A stretch of 64,000 bases of DNA from Hymenopellis radicata (Eukaryota; Basidiomycota; Agaricomycetes; Agaricales; Physalacriaceae). The stretch covers positions 1 to 64,000 of the forward strand of contig JADNRX010000114.1 in the NCBI GenBank assembly GCA_015501595.1, given 5' to 3'. Shown here in pieces: positions 20,702 through 30,820 of this stretch. Positions within the stretch are counted from its first letter, which is position 1. Each line of letters opens with the position of its first letter. The translations under genes were made by a program, and so were the position numbers. Under the pieces are notes generated by a model that did not search any database, was not told the origin of the DNA, and worked only from the letters and a program-made list of their open reading frames with translations.

Positions 20702-22275
20702 ATGGTCACAGACAGCAGTGGGCGTGCTTACATTCTATCAAACAACACCGTGTTTCTGGTCAGCGCACCAACACCACCCTCTCAACCCAGCGAATTTACC
20801 GCGATGGCATTTGACATGTTCACTCCCGCCTATGTTGACTCCATTACAACTCCTGCTGACCGTTTGGAATATGAGGGTTGGCTGGCTTTCGAGGACACCA
20901 TTCGGACTTCAGTGGACTGGCACGAGAGGAGGAGAGATGTTGTGGATCTAGCTGCACTTACAGTTGCACCACCAAACTTGAATTCTCGTACCAACGTGGT
21001 TGACATGGACAAACTCCCCTTCTGGCTCGACACTGCTGCAACCACCCACATTAGTCCAGAGCGTACAGACTTCATAGACCTTCGCCCCATTTATCACCGA
21101 ACAATCCGAGGTGTTGGAAACTCCACCCTCAACGCCATTGGTATCGGAACAGTCAAGCTACGCGTTAGCGGTCGTACTCAACCCATTTTACTCGAAAACG
21201 TCCTCTACAGTCCTAATGCAACTGTTCGCCTGCTCTCCATTCCCTCTCTCGCCCGCGACTCCAGAATCACAGCTCATTTCAACTACGAGGGCTGTTGGCT
21301 TACTCAAGACAGTACCGGGACCACAATTGCTACTGGCAAACTCTGCTCTTCTCGACGCCTCTATCATCTGCACCTATCCTCACCTACCGTGGATCATACA
21401 TTCGCATCCATAACCGGCCAACCTACCCTCGAAACATGGCATCGTCGCCTTGGTCATACCAACTACCAGTCGATTATAGACATGGCCCGAAAGGGAATGG
21501 TTACAGGTATGCCTGTTAATCTTTCTGTCAAACCGTGCAAATGCTCAGCCTGCATCCTTGGAAAACAGACACGAAAGTCAGTTCCAAAGAAACGGGAGGA
21601 GGGGCGTAGAGCGACTAGAAGGTTACAAATGGTGTATGTGGATTTATCCGGGCCGCACTCTGTAACTTCTCGCACTGGCAATAAATATGTCATGAATCTT
21701 GTCGACGACTACACAAGTAAAAACTGGTCCATTCCACTGGCAAGCAAAGATGCCGCCTTCACACAGCTGAAGGCATGGGAACTTGCTCGAGAAACGGAAA
21801 CTGGGCAAAAAGTGGAGGTGTATCGCACGGACAATGGTGAATTGAAATCAGACGCAATGGAGAAGTGGTTGATGTCGCGAGGAGCAGTGCAGGAGTTCAC
21901 AGCACCATATACCTCAGCTCACAACGGACGGGTCGAACGGCGACATCGAACTCTCATGAACAAAGCACGTACTATGCGCCTCGACTGTGATCTTCCACCA
22001 AATCTCTGGGATGAATTCTACCTCACCGCCTCCTATCTTAACAACATCACTGCACGAAATCACTCCGCGACAAAACGCCAGATGAACTGTGGTACGAACG
22101 GAAGCCCGACGTTTCGCATCTTCGAGAAATCGGGTGTAAAGCCTTTGTGCTCATTCAAAATAAACATAATCCAAGATCCTCGAACAGTCAATCGAGTGCA
22201 TACTCATTGGATACGACCCAAAGCCCAAAACATATGTCTGCTATCACCGCTCCTCCCGTCGAATAATACGCACTT
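20702..22275 (+). pseudogene. pol: copia pol: protease and integrase
   Basis: Protease active site FWLDTAATTHIS; GAG-pre-integrase zinc binding ETWHRRLGHTNYQSI with CKCSACILGK (H-H-C-C); integrase catalytic residues in VYVDLSG (Asp), VYRTDNGELKS (Asp) and AHNGRVERRHRTL (Glu). All catalytic residues are present. After ARNHSATKR (about 22078) the frame shifts once to PDELWYERKPDVSHLREI and again near 22170 to IECILIGYDP and YHVEFIESHE. Both shifts fit loss of one base, in AAAA and CC runs. Confidence 0.85.
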
Positions 22276-22280
22276 ACCAT

Positions 22281-23202
22281 GTGGAGTTCATCGAGAGCCA
22301 TGAACTCTCCTCCAAGCACCCTCCTATACCCCTGCACAAAAGTCAAACCTACCACCGGAAAGCTCAGACACCAACTACATTTAATTATGATGACTCGGAT
22401 GACATTTCTTCAGAGACATCTAGTATTTCCGGAGTTGACGATGATGACCCCAATCCGCCACCTGATCCCGACCCCAATCCGCCACCTGATCCTCCTCGAA
22501 GATCTGGCCGAACACGCCATACACCGAAGGACGCTGATGATGCACGATTCAGGAAAGCTGTCCAAGAAGCCGAAGAGAGCAGTGCGCGTCAGAAGACTGT
22601 TCGAAACGAACGGCGAGCACTTCTGAAAGCGATGCGGGAGGATGTGCCGGCCCCGGATCCGAATGCTGAAATTAATGCCCAGCAAGAACTCATTGATATG
22701 ATGGCAGACCTGAACCTCGGCGAGGAGGAGTCTGCAAATCTTCACGAAGTCTACAACACGATTAGCGATGACATTCACACACTGCAATATGCCGACGAAC
22801 CAAGAACATGGGATGAAGCGAAAGCATCACCCGACGCAGCAGAATGGGAAAAGGGCTATCGAGAGGAGCTGGATGGTCTTAAGGCCATGGGGGTATACAA
22901 TCTGGTCCCAAGATCAGAAGTCCCCAGAGGCACGAAGATTCGAAAAGGGCGACCTGTTTTCCGCATTAAACGGGATGAGCAAGGCACGGCAGTTCGATGG
23001 AAAGTCCGATATGTCTTTAAAGGGTTTGAGCAAATCTACGGCCGCGATTACACAAAAACGACCTCACCGACAGCCCGTATTGAATCTTGGCGAATCCTCC
23101 TTCACCTCGCAGCCACACGGGACTGGGATGCTCAGCAAATCGATGTCAAGACGGCATTCCTGTATGGCATGTTGCCAGAGGATGAAACACAATACATGGA
23201 AC
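22281..23202 (+). pseudogene. pol: copia pol: N-terminal half of reverse transcriptase
   Basis: Follows integrase in frame with EFIESHELSSKHPP, then an Asp/Pro-rich linker (repeated NPPPDPDP), then the reverse-transcriptase start TWDEAKASPDAAEWEKGYRE, KGRPVFRIKRDE, VRYVFKGFEQIYGRDYTKTT and the first catalytic Asp in QQIDVKTAFLYGML. Ends at ETQYMEL because a hAT-type element sits after TACATGGAAC. Confidence 0.9.
23195..23202. repeat. 8-bp target-site duplication CATGGAAC (left)
   Basis: CATGGAAC at 23195-23202 is repeated at 24397-24404 on the other side of the inserted element. Eight bases is the hAT-superfamily length. Confidence 0.9.
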
Positions 23203-24396
23203 TAGTGAATAGCCCGGGTCGGAGCACCCGGTCCGGGTCACGGATGCGGGTGTGTCAGGGTCCGGGTAGGGGTCTCGGTCCGAGCACCCGCTGAAACCCG
23301 CATCACCCTTTCTTACCCGTGCCGTGGTCCAGTTGGACCACATGTCATAATACAATTATAGTATATATATTTTTCTGTGAATTATCGAATTTATTTGGGC
23401 TCAAACGAGCCCATCGTCGCCCCAAAACGACGTCGCGAACAAATTTCCTCGATCGCCGAGCTGGCCGAACCTCCCGGCAACTGCCGGATAACGATCGATC
23501 AGCTCAGATCGCATCTCCTTGCCTTTCACCACCACAGCACGACCTCACTGTCGTGTTCGTTGACCCCAGAACTTTTTCTGGGGCTTGTTTCACTTGCTTT
23601 CTCTGCTCTGCTCTGCTTTCTCGGTACGGTTTGGCTTTGCGCCGACCGCTGCGCCCTCGGATACGTTCCGGGGTGCGTTTTGGTGCTCGTCTGCGCGACG
23701 GCACCAATTCGACGAGGATCCTATGAACCACGACGACGATAACCACCACGGATATCTTGTCCTTGCGACGGCACTTCCTTGGCCGCGACTTCGACGCGTA
23801 AGCCCTCGAATGAGGCCGCCAAGGACTACTTTTTCGCGCTCTGCTCTCTCGACGAGCAGCGCGAACGCGTCCAATGTCTCTGGATGACGACGACGGGCTT
23901 CAAGAGGCTGGATGAGCCCCCGCACCGTCTCGTTCTTGCCTCCAACGAGGCATGGGTAGATTTCTTTGGGGCTGGAGGGCGTCGCGGACGCATCCAGCCC
24001 CAGAGGTGCGTATTTAGTATATTTTTTATTTCCTTCCTCATTTACGTTGCGCAGGCTGTCCTCGCCTGCCTCGCACCCAGCATATCCTCGCGCTCAACGT
24101 CTCATCGCGCCCAATGTCTCCTCGTGACCATCATCTCCTCGCTCGCGCCACGTACTTCTGTCTTGTCCCTTCCCTGTTGTTAAACAACAGGGTGGGCTTG
24201 ACTGTGTACATCGTGCGCGTCGATAGCCCCCCTGCCATTGCCGGGGGGTCGTCGGCGTGCACGAACAGTGTCCAAGCACCATAACCCGACATCATTTCGG
24301 CGGGTAACCCGCACCCGCATCGCGGGATAGGGTAAGTCGAGGGTACGGGTAGGGGTCCAGAACGAAATACCCTCGGGCAACCCGCGCTACTCACTA
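23203..24396. mobile_element. hAT-type non-autonomous element nested in copia pol
   Basis: 1194 bp. Ends TAGTGAATAGC and GCTACTCACTA (11-bp inverted repeats, one mismatch) with an 8-bp duplication. Both subterminal regions are dense in ACCCG/CGGGT motifs, as expected for hAT transposase-binding ends. The centre has frames but no recognisable hAT dimerisation domain or BED finger; a plus frame 23779-24183 reads AAKDYFFALCSLDEQRER and may be a captured or decayed coding piece. Removing the insert and one duplication restores ETQYMEQPKGF in the host reverse transcriptase. Confidence 0.86.
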
Positions 24397-25582
24397 CATG
24401 GAACAACCGAAAGGTTTCGAAGAGTCGGGGAAAGAGGACCATGTATGGATGCTGGTGCGAGGGCTATACGGGATGAAGCAAGCCGGGCGTATCTGGAACC
24501 GCACGATGCACGATGCAATGGTCTCCTGGGGTTTCACGCGACTGCTATCCGAATATTGCATCTATTATCGAAAGAGCGACTCCGGAACCGTAATTGCAGC
24601 GGTCCATGTCGATGATTTTCTCTCGATAGCCGACACAAAGGAGGAGAACGAACGCTTCAAAAACCAAATGCGAAAGCTGTGGGCAATATCAGACTTGGGA
24701 GAAGCAAAGTTTTGTGTCGGCATCGCTATCACACGAAATCGCCAAGAACGCACTGTTTCATTATCCCAGACGGCTCTAATCGACCGCATCGTCTCACAGT
24801 TCGGCCAACTACACGCCCACCCCGTATCAACACCAATGGATGCTGGTCTGAAGCTACGACGTCCAGATCTAGACCAATTGAGTGAGGAGGAGCGGGGACA
24901 ATTAGCCAAACTTCCATACCGTTCACTCGTCTGCTCCCTCATCTATCTCGCCATCGCAACTCGTCCTGACATAGCATATGCTATCCAACAACTATCCCGA
25001 TTCCTCGATCACTACGCATTCGTCCATTGGAACGCTGCGATACGCGTCGTTCGATATCTCCATGGTACCCGAAACCTAAAGCTGACTTTGGGCGGGGTCG
25101 ACGATGTGACACTCATGGGGTACACGGACTCTGATTGGGCAAATTGTCTAGACACGCGCAGAAGTATCGGAGGCTACTGTTTCAAGTTGAACCAAAATTC
25201 CGGCATTGTGTCATGGGGTGCCCGCCGCCAACCAACAGTGGCACTCTCTACCTGCGAGTCCGAATATATTGCAACCAGCGAGTCCACCAAAGACGCTGTG
25301 TGGATCCGATCACTACTAGATGGACTCGACTTGACTCAGGACTCACCAACGACAATCCACTGCGATAACAACAGTGCCATCAATCTATCCGAGGACCCAT
25401 CACTCCATGCTCGCGTGAAGCACATCGACATCAAATACCACTTCATCCGGGAGCACGTCGCCAACGGGAACATCCAGCTATCATACATCAACACCCGTGA
25501 AAACATGGCGGACTGCTTCACAAAGGCATTGGAGCCAAAAGCATTCGAGAAGTTTAGGGCGATGATGGGGCTGAGAGCATAA
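24397..25582 (+). pseudogene. pol: copia pol: C-terminal reverse transcriptase and RNase H
   Basis: Open from MEQPKGFEE to the stop at 25582 in one frame. Contains RGLYGMKQAGRIWN, the catalytic AAVHVDDFLSIAD, LVCSLIYLAIATRPDIAYA, and RNase H acidic residues in GYTDSDWANC, STCESEYIA and IHCDNNSAI, ending in the conserved HIDIKYHFIRE and ENMADCFTKAL. All catalytic residues are intact; only its separation from the N-terminal half by the hAT element breaks it. Confidence 0.92.
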
Positions 25583-25598
25583 TAGCCAAGTTTGCGTT

Positions 25599-25607
25599 GA
25601 GGAGGAG
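25599..25607 (+). promoter_or_regulatory. Polypurine tract
   Basis: GAGGAGGAG directly before the 3' LTR, the expected plus-strand priming site. Confidence 0.75.
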
Positions 25608-25843
25608 TGTTGGTGGTGATGAATAGATAATGGATCACCGCAAACTCGGTGCCGGCACCCTAAGTGATCGGTGCACGTTTTTCCTCCCTCAGTCCGTTCC
25701 ACGACGACGAGACTGAGGTGAGTCGCGTATATTGCTCGTTCTCTTTCTGCTTACTTACAAACAGTAGTTTAATATAGGTATAGTTATTTACTAAGTCCGT
25801 TCCACGACGACGAGACTGAGTTTAATATAGTTGGTTTCTAACA
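25608..25843 (+). repeat. 3' LTR
   Basis: 236 bp, appears identical to 19385-19620, followed by ATTCA. Confidence 0.95.
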
Positions 25844-26813
25844 ATTCATATTGCGCGCAGACTGTCGTCATCGTCGGCGGCTTTTCTGCAAATGAATGGC
25901 TCTTTGCCAGTCTACAAACTGCCTTTCAGAATGACAAGGTGACAGTGTGTCGCCCGGACGGGTTCGTGTAAGTTGCAAATTGTGTAAACGATCGTTTCTT
26001 CGATTTGACTGCCCCCCAAAGCAATAAGGCTGTCGCTGACGGCGCAGTATCGTTCTACATCGATCATTTTGTTTCATCTCGTGTGGCCAAGTTCAACTAT
26101 GGGACCGACTGCGTGACGTCCTACATTCCATTCCTTTCTAGTCATAGTATCCGTTCCTCCAAGGTAGAACTTTTACCATTGGGAAAGCGGGTTTTGCCAG
26201 ACCATTTCTCTTCTATCCTATCAAAGGTAGGTATGATACAGCATTACACCGTTTTGTCACTTCACGATGTCCAGGGTACTTCCGTGCGGGAAGAACGCGA
26301 GTTTTCCTCACGCTTTTCAAAGCAGGGTCCAACAGTGAACTCGATGGAATACGCAATGTCACATATCCTTGTCTTACCGTGGACCTGGTGCTGCTCCAGA
26401 CTGGATTGACGACGATCCAGGTGCGTCTGAAGTGGTACGCATCGCGATGAGTTTTGATAAGTATTGGTTAGACATGTTTTCCACGTTGTGTACGATCTGT
26501 GCTGATACTTCAGCTATGGCGAGCGACCTAAAGCCCTCGACGGCGCCTAGCGGGCAGAAATACTACGAACTCGCTTTTGATGTTGTTCTCCTCTTCGGCT
26601 TGACAGAGCTCAAAGCACAGATTCGCTGGATGGAAAAGGTGACCGCTTCTCTTCTCTTATGTATCGTCGAGTTTTTATACTTATCCTTCTATTTTCCGGT
26701 GTATAGGGCGAAGAGCGCAGGTATGCTACTGTGTCGTTGCCGAATTTCCTCATATTCACTGTTGTTCTAGGTCACCTGCAGAGGTTATTTACGACGATCT
26801 TGCAGATGATTAG

Positions 26814-27189
26814 TTGTATAATATGGCAGTTGTTACTTTCAATGCACAGCACGTCTTCTGATTCACCGCGCTCGAGTACCTAGCCAGGCTGTCAAGACAT
26901 CCCTCCACATCATAACGTCAAGCTAACTGTAGACTGCAGTTTACTGCCCATCCTTCCAGCTCGATGGCGAGGCGACCATCACAGCAGGTCTGACCAGGCG
27001 CCTTGTACGTCCATTCTGGGATAAAGTAAGTGCTATTTAAGTCTCCCATCCTCCCATCCTCGCGTCGATAACGTACAGAATCAGGCTGGGCCGTGTACGT
27101 ACCCTTCGAAGTCCGGGATACTTAATGCCCGAGCGGACTTTCAAAGATGCGTTATAAACCATGCTGGCCCCGCGCGCATGTCTCCCAAG
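26814..27189. other. Intergenic, no gene seen
   Basis: Between the HSP70-like relic and the C2H2 gene leader. No motif recognised. Confidence 0.4.
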
Positions 27190-27277
27190 GACCATCACCA
27201 CCCGAAAGTAACAGGCCTGAAAGATTGCGCCTCGTCCCGAGTCTTTCACGCCTGCTCCGTTCCTCTCCCTTTAGATC
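27190..27277 (+). promoter_or_regulatory. Conserved leader/promoter module of the C2H2 family
   Basis: The block from aaggaccatcac through gtaacaggcctgaaagatt and tctttcacgcctgctcc up to the ATG is shared with 28540-28627, with 14565-14657 (before pseudogene B) and, more weakly, with 13470-13533 (before pseudogene A). Conservation in front of dead and live copies alike shows the duplication unit included the promoter. Confidence 0.6.
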
Positions 27278-28295
27278 ATGACTGTGACTTGCAGTCAATG
27301 CCGTCGCACCTTCGTATCCAAAGATGCACTTTATGACCACTGTTTTGACAAGACTGATCATCATTATTGTGATGATTGTGAGCGGCTCTTCGTAACCGAC
27401 GAGGTTCTCCAACATGTAAGTAATCCACCGGGAGCCATCTACTTGTCTACTCACGGCACACGCAGCATCGGGCCACTGCCCATCAGAGCGACTCAGACGA
27501 ATCCGACACTGAGTCCGAGGAATCAGATGACTCCGAAGACGATGATCAGACACACTGTGCATCGTGCAAGAGGATGTTCGTTTGCAAGGAAGCCTTGTAC
27601 CAGCACTTGATCGCCAGCTCAGCTCATAACTGGTGCTTCCTGTGCTCGAAGGACTTCCAAAGCGCTCAGGCGTTATCTGAAGTGAGGCTTTCCAACCTAT
27701 CACACATAGAATCTAGCTGATCTGTCTCTTACAGCATAACGCCTCACGCGTTCACAATGCCACCGCTCCCCCCGATGCCTCGAGCGCCCACCAGGTGGCG
27801 AACAACACATGCCCTCTATGTCCGCGTGTCTTTAAAGCGCCCTCGAGCATCGCCCATCACATAGAGAAGGGCGGCTGCAATTCGCAGATTACCCGCCACC
27901 ACGTCACAGCTGCAATTCACGCACTCAAAATTCATCCCACCATTTCTATCGCGCGCCGCATTAAAGGCTCCTCGCCAACTGCTGTTAACGTGACTACCAC
28001 TTATTCTTATTCCGCCACCGAACTCGCCTTGAATCGCCGGACTGGTGAATACGAATGCTATATCTGCCGTCATGGGTTCGGCACGTTGGTGAGCTTGAAC
28101 ACTCATCTTGCGTCGGCTGCGCACGACGCGAAACAGTTCAAATGTCCTCACAAAACGTGTCGGCGAAAGTTTACCCTCATTTCTGCCCTCATTCAACACA
28201 TCGAGAGCGAGGCATGCGGCCTGGCAAAGTTCCGCACCGTGGAAGATTTCGCCCATTCATTGACGAGCCAGTTTACGAAGATGTTGAAGTTGTAA
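27278..28295 (+). CDS. C2H2 zinc-finger protein, copy C
   Basis: Exons 27278-27415, 27466-27681 and 27735-28295, all phase 0; 304 residues. Fingers or finger-like units: CSQCRRTFVSKDALYDHC, CDDCERLFVTDEVL, CASCKRMFVCKEALYQHL, CFLCSKDF, CPLCPRVFKAPSSIAHHI, CYICRHGFGTLVSLNTHL and CPHKTCRRKFTLISALIQHI. A Ser/Asp/Glu-rich linker (residues ~55-75) separates the first and third units. The C-terminal ALNRRTGEYECY block is typical of a large mushroom family of C2H2 proteins. Probably nuclear and nucleic-acid binding, but no target is known. It is one of four related copies in the window, and complete. Confidence 0.82.
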
Positions 28296-28539
28296 TTCCT
28301 CTCCTAGTGTAGTCTGTAGTAATTCCTTGTGTACGATAGACGAGTATCGACCTACTTTTCTGTCGCAACGGTGGCCCGCTGATGAGCGTTGTAACTCGTG
28401 ATCGCCAGACCTGCCATGGCTCGAACTTGAGTACAAGTTTTGCATATCGATGAAGTTCGGCTTGTCCCACTTCTTGATACCCGATCGGAGTTTCAAAGAG
28501 GCGTTAATAAGCCAGCCTGGCTGCCGACGCATGTCTCCC

Positions 28540-28627
28540 AAGGACCATCACATCCAGAAAGTAACAGGCTTGAAAGATTGCGCCACTCCCGCGAGTCTTT
28601 CACGCCTGCTCCCTTCAATTGCATACG
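28540..28627 (+). promoter_or_regulatory. Conserved leader/promoter module of the C2H2 family
   Basis: Second intact copy of the module described at 27190-27277; reads caaggaccatcacatccag, gtaacaggcttgaaagattg, gagtctttcacgcctgctcc directly before the start codon region. Confidence 0.6.
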
Positions 28628-30592
28628 ATGACTGTACCACAATGTCATCGCGTCTTTACCTCTTCTACCACCCTGCATAGCCACTGCTCTGCAAAAGCGG
28701 ACCATATCTCCTGCGATGCTTGTGAGTGTCTGTTCCCAGACGACGCGGCGCTCCGACAGGTAATTGTCTCCTCGAGTCCTCACCTACTAGCCAGCTGACG
28801 GCACTTCTGCAGCATCTCAGCCCCGTGCATCAGAACGACTCATCTGAAGCGCACTGTAACCGTTCTTTCGGAAACGATGCTGCGCAGAAGCAGGTATTTG
28901 CTTCGCTCTCATACTAGGTGACTTTGACATTGTGTTCGATCAGCATCAAAAATATGCAGCTATTCAAGACGCCACATCATGTGAGTCGTGCAATAGACCC
29001 TTCGCCCACAGGAAGGCGTTGTACCAGCACTTGAGCGCTAGCTCTGCTCATCATTGGTGCTTTGGATGCTCGACAGACTTTCCAAGCCCTCAATCGTTAT
29101 CCCAGGTAATCGTTCTCAGCCGTTTATTATCAGACAGACTTCGTGGAGCTGACCTTCTTTGACAGCATAACTCCTCACACGTTGATCCGGCCGCGGACAT
29201 TAAATGTCCCCTCTGCGCGCGCTTGTTCGAATTGCCTTCTGACATTGCCAGCCACCTCAGGACGACCAGCTGCGACTCGCGCGCCAACCGACAAGATCAT
29301 GCCTCATCCATCTCAGTCGGTCGGAGCATTCAAGAGCCTTCGTCCCGTGCTACCGACGTAGCTGAAGGGAAGATTACTAACCTGCCGTCTCCTTCGGTTG
29401 TCTCCAATGAACATGACCACCTTCACGCCTATCAATCCAAGTACTCCTTTGGGAAAAGCTCAGCCGATTTACTCTGGGACTTCAGCGACGAGGATGACCA
29501 CGGCAGAGTTACCCAAGCAGAACTGGTGATGAACATCTTGACCGAACATGGTATCGATTTCGACGTCGATGTCGATGATTTGAGCAAGGAGATGTTTATG
29601 GCCTTGCAGGTGCTCGATCTTCTTCGTTATTTATCGTTATGTCAAAACGCCGAACGGTTTACTAATTTACTATAGATGGCCATCGACGAAAGTTTGGCCA
29701 CCCACATCCAAAATCAAGAGGAAGCTCCTCAACGCGGACGACGCACATCAACTCAAAGGCTTGGAGCCTCGAGCGTCCCTGAGCGAGTAGTAAGCCCTCC
29801 TCATTCGTATTGGAAGTCTTATCCTCTGATGCATTGTTAGTATGCCGAATTTCCTGCCAACGATCCTCCCGGTCCCATCTATCGCGCCATGCCTGTTCAA
29901 TGCCAGACTCCGCTGATTCCTATTCCCAACAATGCCTTTGTCCACGATATCATCGAGTTAGACGAGTATGAATCCGACGACGACGAGACGTATTGTCAGT
30001 TGTGTGATAGGTCTTGGGTCCTCAAGGCAGCATTCTACCAACACCTGCGTGTCAACCCTGCTCATAATTGGTGCTTCGAGTGCTCCAAGGACTTTGCAAC
30101 GCCCCAATCCTTATTTCAGGTAGGCCTCGGCCGATCACATGTACACCAAGCTGACCTTCCTTAAATCTTTCAAAGCACAACGCGTCGCCCGTTCATACGG
30201 CCGCGCTTAAATGTCCCCGATTCTTCAAAGCGCCATCTGACACTGCCACCCACGACGTCGCAGCGGAGGTTCCCGCGCCCAAGTTTCATCCTACTATTCC
30301 CCCAAGCCCAAGACGCTCGCCCACTCCTGCCAATGTGACGACCACGTCTTTCGTAACCAAGCTCGCCTTGAATCGCCGCACCGGCAAATACGAATGCTAC
30401 CTCTGCCATCGCGGGTTTGGCGCGTTGTTCAGTTTGAAAGCACATCTCGCATCACCTGCACATGATGCGAAGGAGTTCAAGTGTCCCCATTACAGTTGTG
30501 GGCAGCAGTTCCCTGTTATTTCCGCTCTCATCCAGCACATCGAACATGAGGGTTGTGGCTTGGCGAGGTTCCGTACTCAGTGCAGAGAGTGA
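28628..30592 (+). CDS. Long C2H2 zinc-finger protein, copy D (two finger arrays)
   Basis: Seven exons: 28628-28759, 28813-28893, 28944-29105, 29166-29609, 29676-29789, 29841-30119, 30176-30592. All junctions are phase 0 and the total is 542 residues. The N-terminal array resembles copy C (CDACECLFPDDAAL, CESCNRPFAHRKALYQHL, CFGCSTDF, CPLCARLFELPSDIASHL). The middle is unique: SADLLWDFSDEDDHGRVTQ then ILTEHGIDFDVDVDDLSKEM, an acidic helical segment. Then a second array repeats the start: CQLCDRSWVLKAAFYQHL, CFECSKDF, CYLCHRGFGALFSLKAHL, CPHYSCGQQFPVISALIQHI. One unit (CPRFFKAPSDTATHD) has lost its first Cys. It looks like two family members fused by tandem duplication; alternatively it is two adjacent genes, which transcript data would settle. 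Confidence 0.72.
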
Positions 30593-30820
30593 CGGACGTT
30601 CCATAGGATCAATCTGGGGAAGGCATTCTGAAGAAGTTGTAATCATAATCTCTTGGTCTTGTGTAGTAAGTACATGCATGTGTATGAATATCGACTTGTA
30701 TTCTTGTTTTGAAATGGCAGAATCGGCAAACAATGATGGTTTAAATAAGAAAGAAAATAAATGTTGTTTTTTTTTTGAGGGAGAACTGAAATAACTGATA
30801 AATATGAATAAGTAGTTTGT
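30593..30820. other. Convergent 3' ends of copy D and laccase
   Basis: Short shared downstream region, AT-rich, with a run of ten T at 30768-30777. Confidence 0.5.

Larger units (their letters stand above)
19385..25843 (+). mobile_element. Ty1/copia LTR retrotransposon inserted in the HSP70-like gene
   Basis: 6459 bp including a nested 1.2-kb element. LTRs 19385-19620 and 25608-25843 are the same length (236 bp), start TGTTGG, end CTAACA and I see no difference between them. Order of coding relics is gag, zinc knuckle, protease, integrase, reverse transcriptase, RNase H, the Ty1/copia order. A primer-binding site directly follows the left LTR and a purine tract precedes the right LTR. Several one-base frameshifts break gag and pol, so as read it could not move by itself even though the LTRs look fresh. 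Confidence 0.95.
17913..26813 (+). pseudogene. HSP70/HSPA12-like ATPase gene, frameshifted and split by a retrotransposon
   Basis: 5' part 17913-19384, 3' part 25844-26813. Blocks in order: RRKLVIAFDIGTTYSGVSFS (ATPase phosphate-1 motif DIGTT), FPAQQEVGGSAKIPSIIYY, FKLHLRPKT, PLPTGKRLVDVFADFMRYL, DNIDFVLAHPNGW, VTEGEASLHY, GVVIVDAGGGTIDLSAY (phosphate-2), FGSVRDREP, then after the insertion VVIVGGFSANEWLF (adenosine loop), NKAVADGAVSFYIDHF, DMFSTLCTICADTS, FDVVLLFGLTELKAQIRW and SPAEVIYDDLADD. This is the fungal HSP70-like family related to HSPA12. It is not functional as read: the GLVILDIS stop near 18510 and the TSLEDNIDF frame differ, intron 1 lacks a matching phase, and the block near 18600 shifts again. 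One intron has a GC donor (18274). The copia element lies inside the intron before VVIVGGF. Confidence 0.8.

Noticed and set aside
30768..30777. Poly(T) run as a retroposon tail
   Set aside because: No adjacent target duplication or reverse-transcribed body; it lies in the shared 3' region of two convergent genes.
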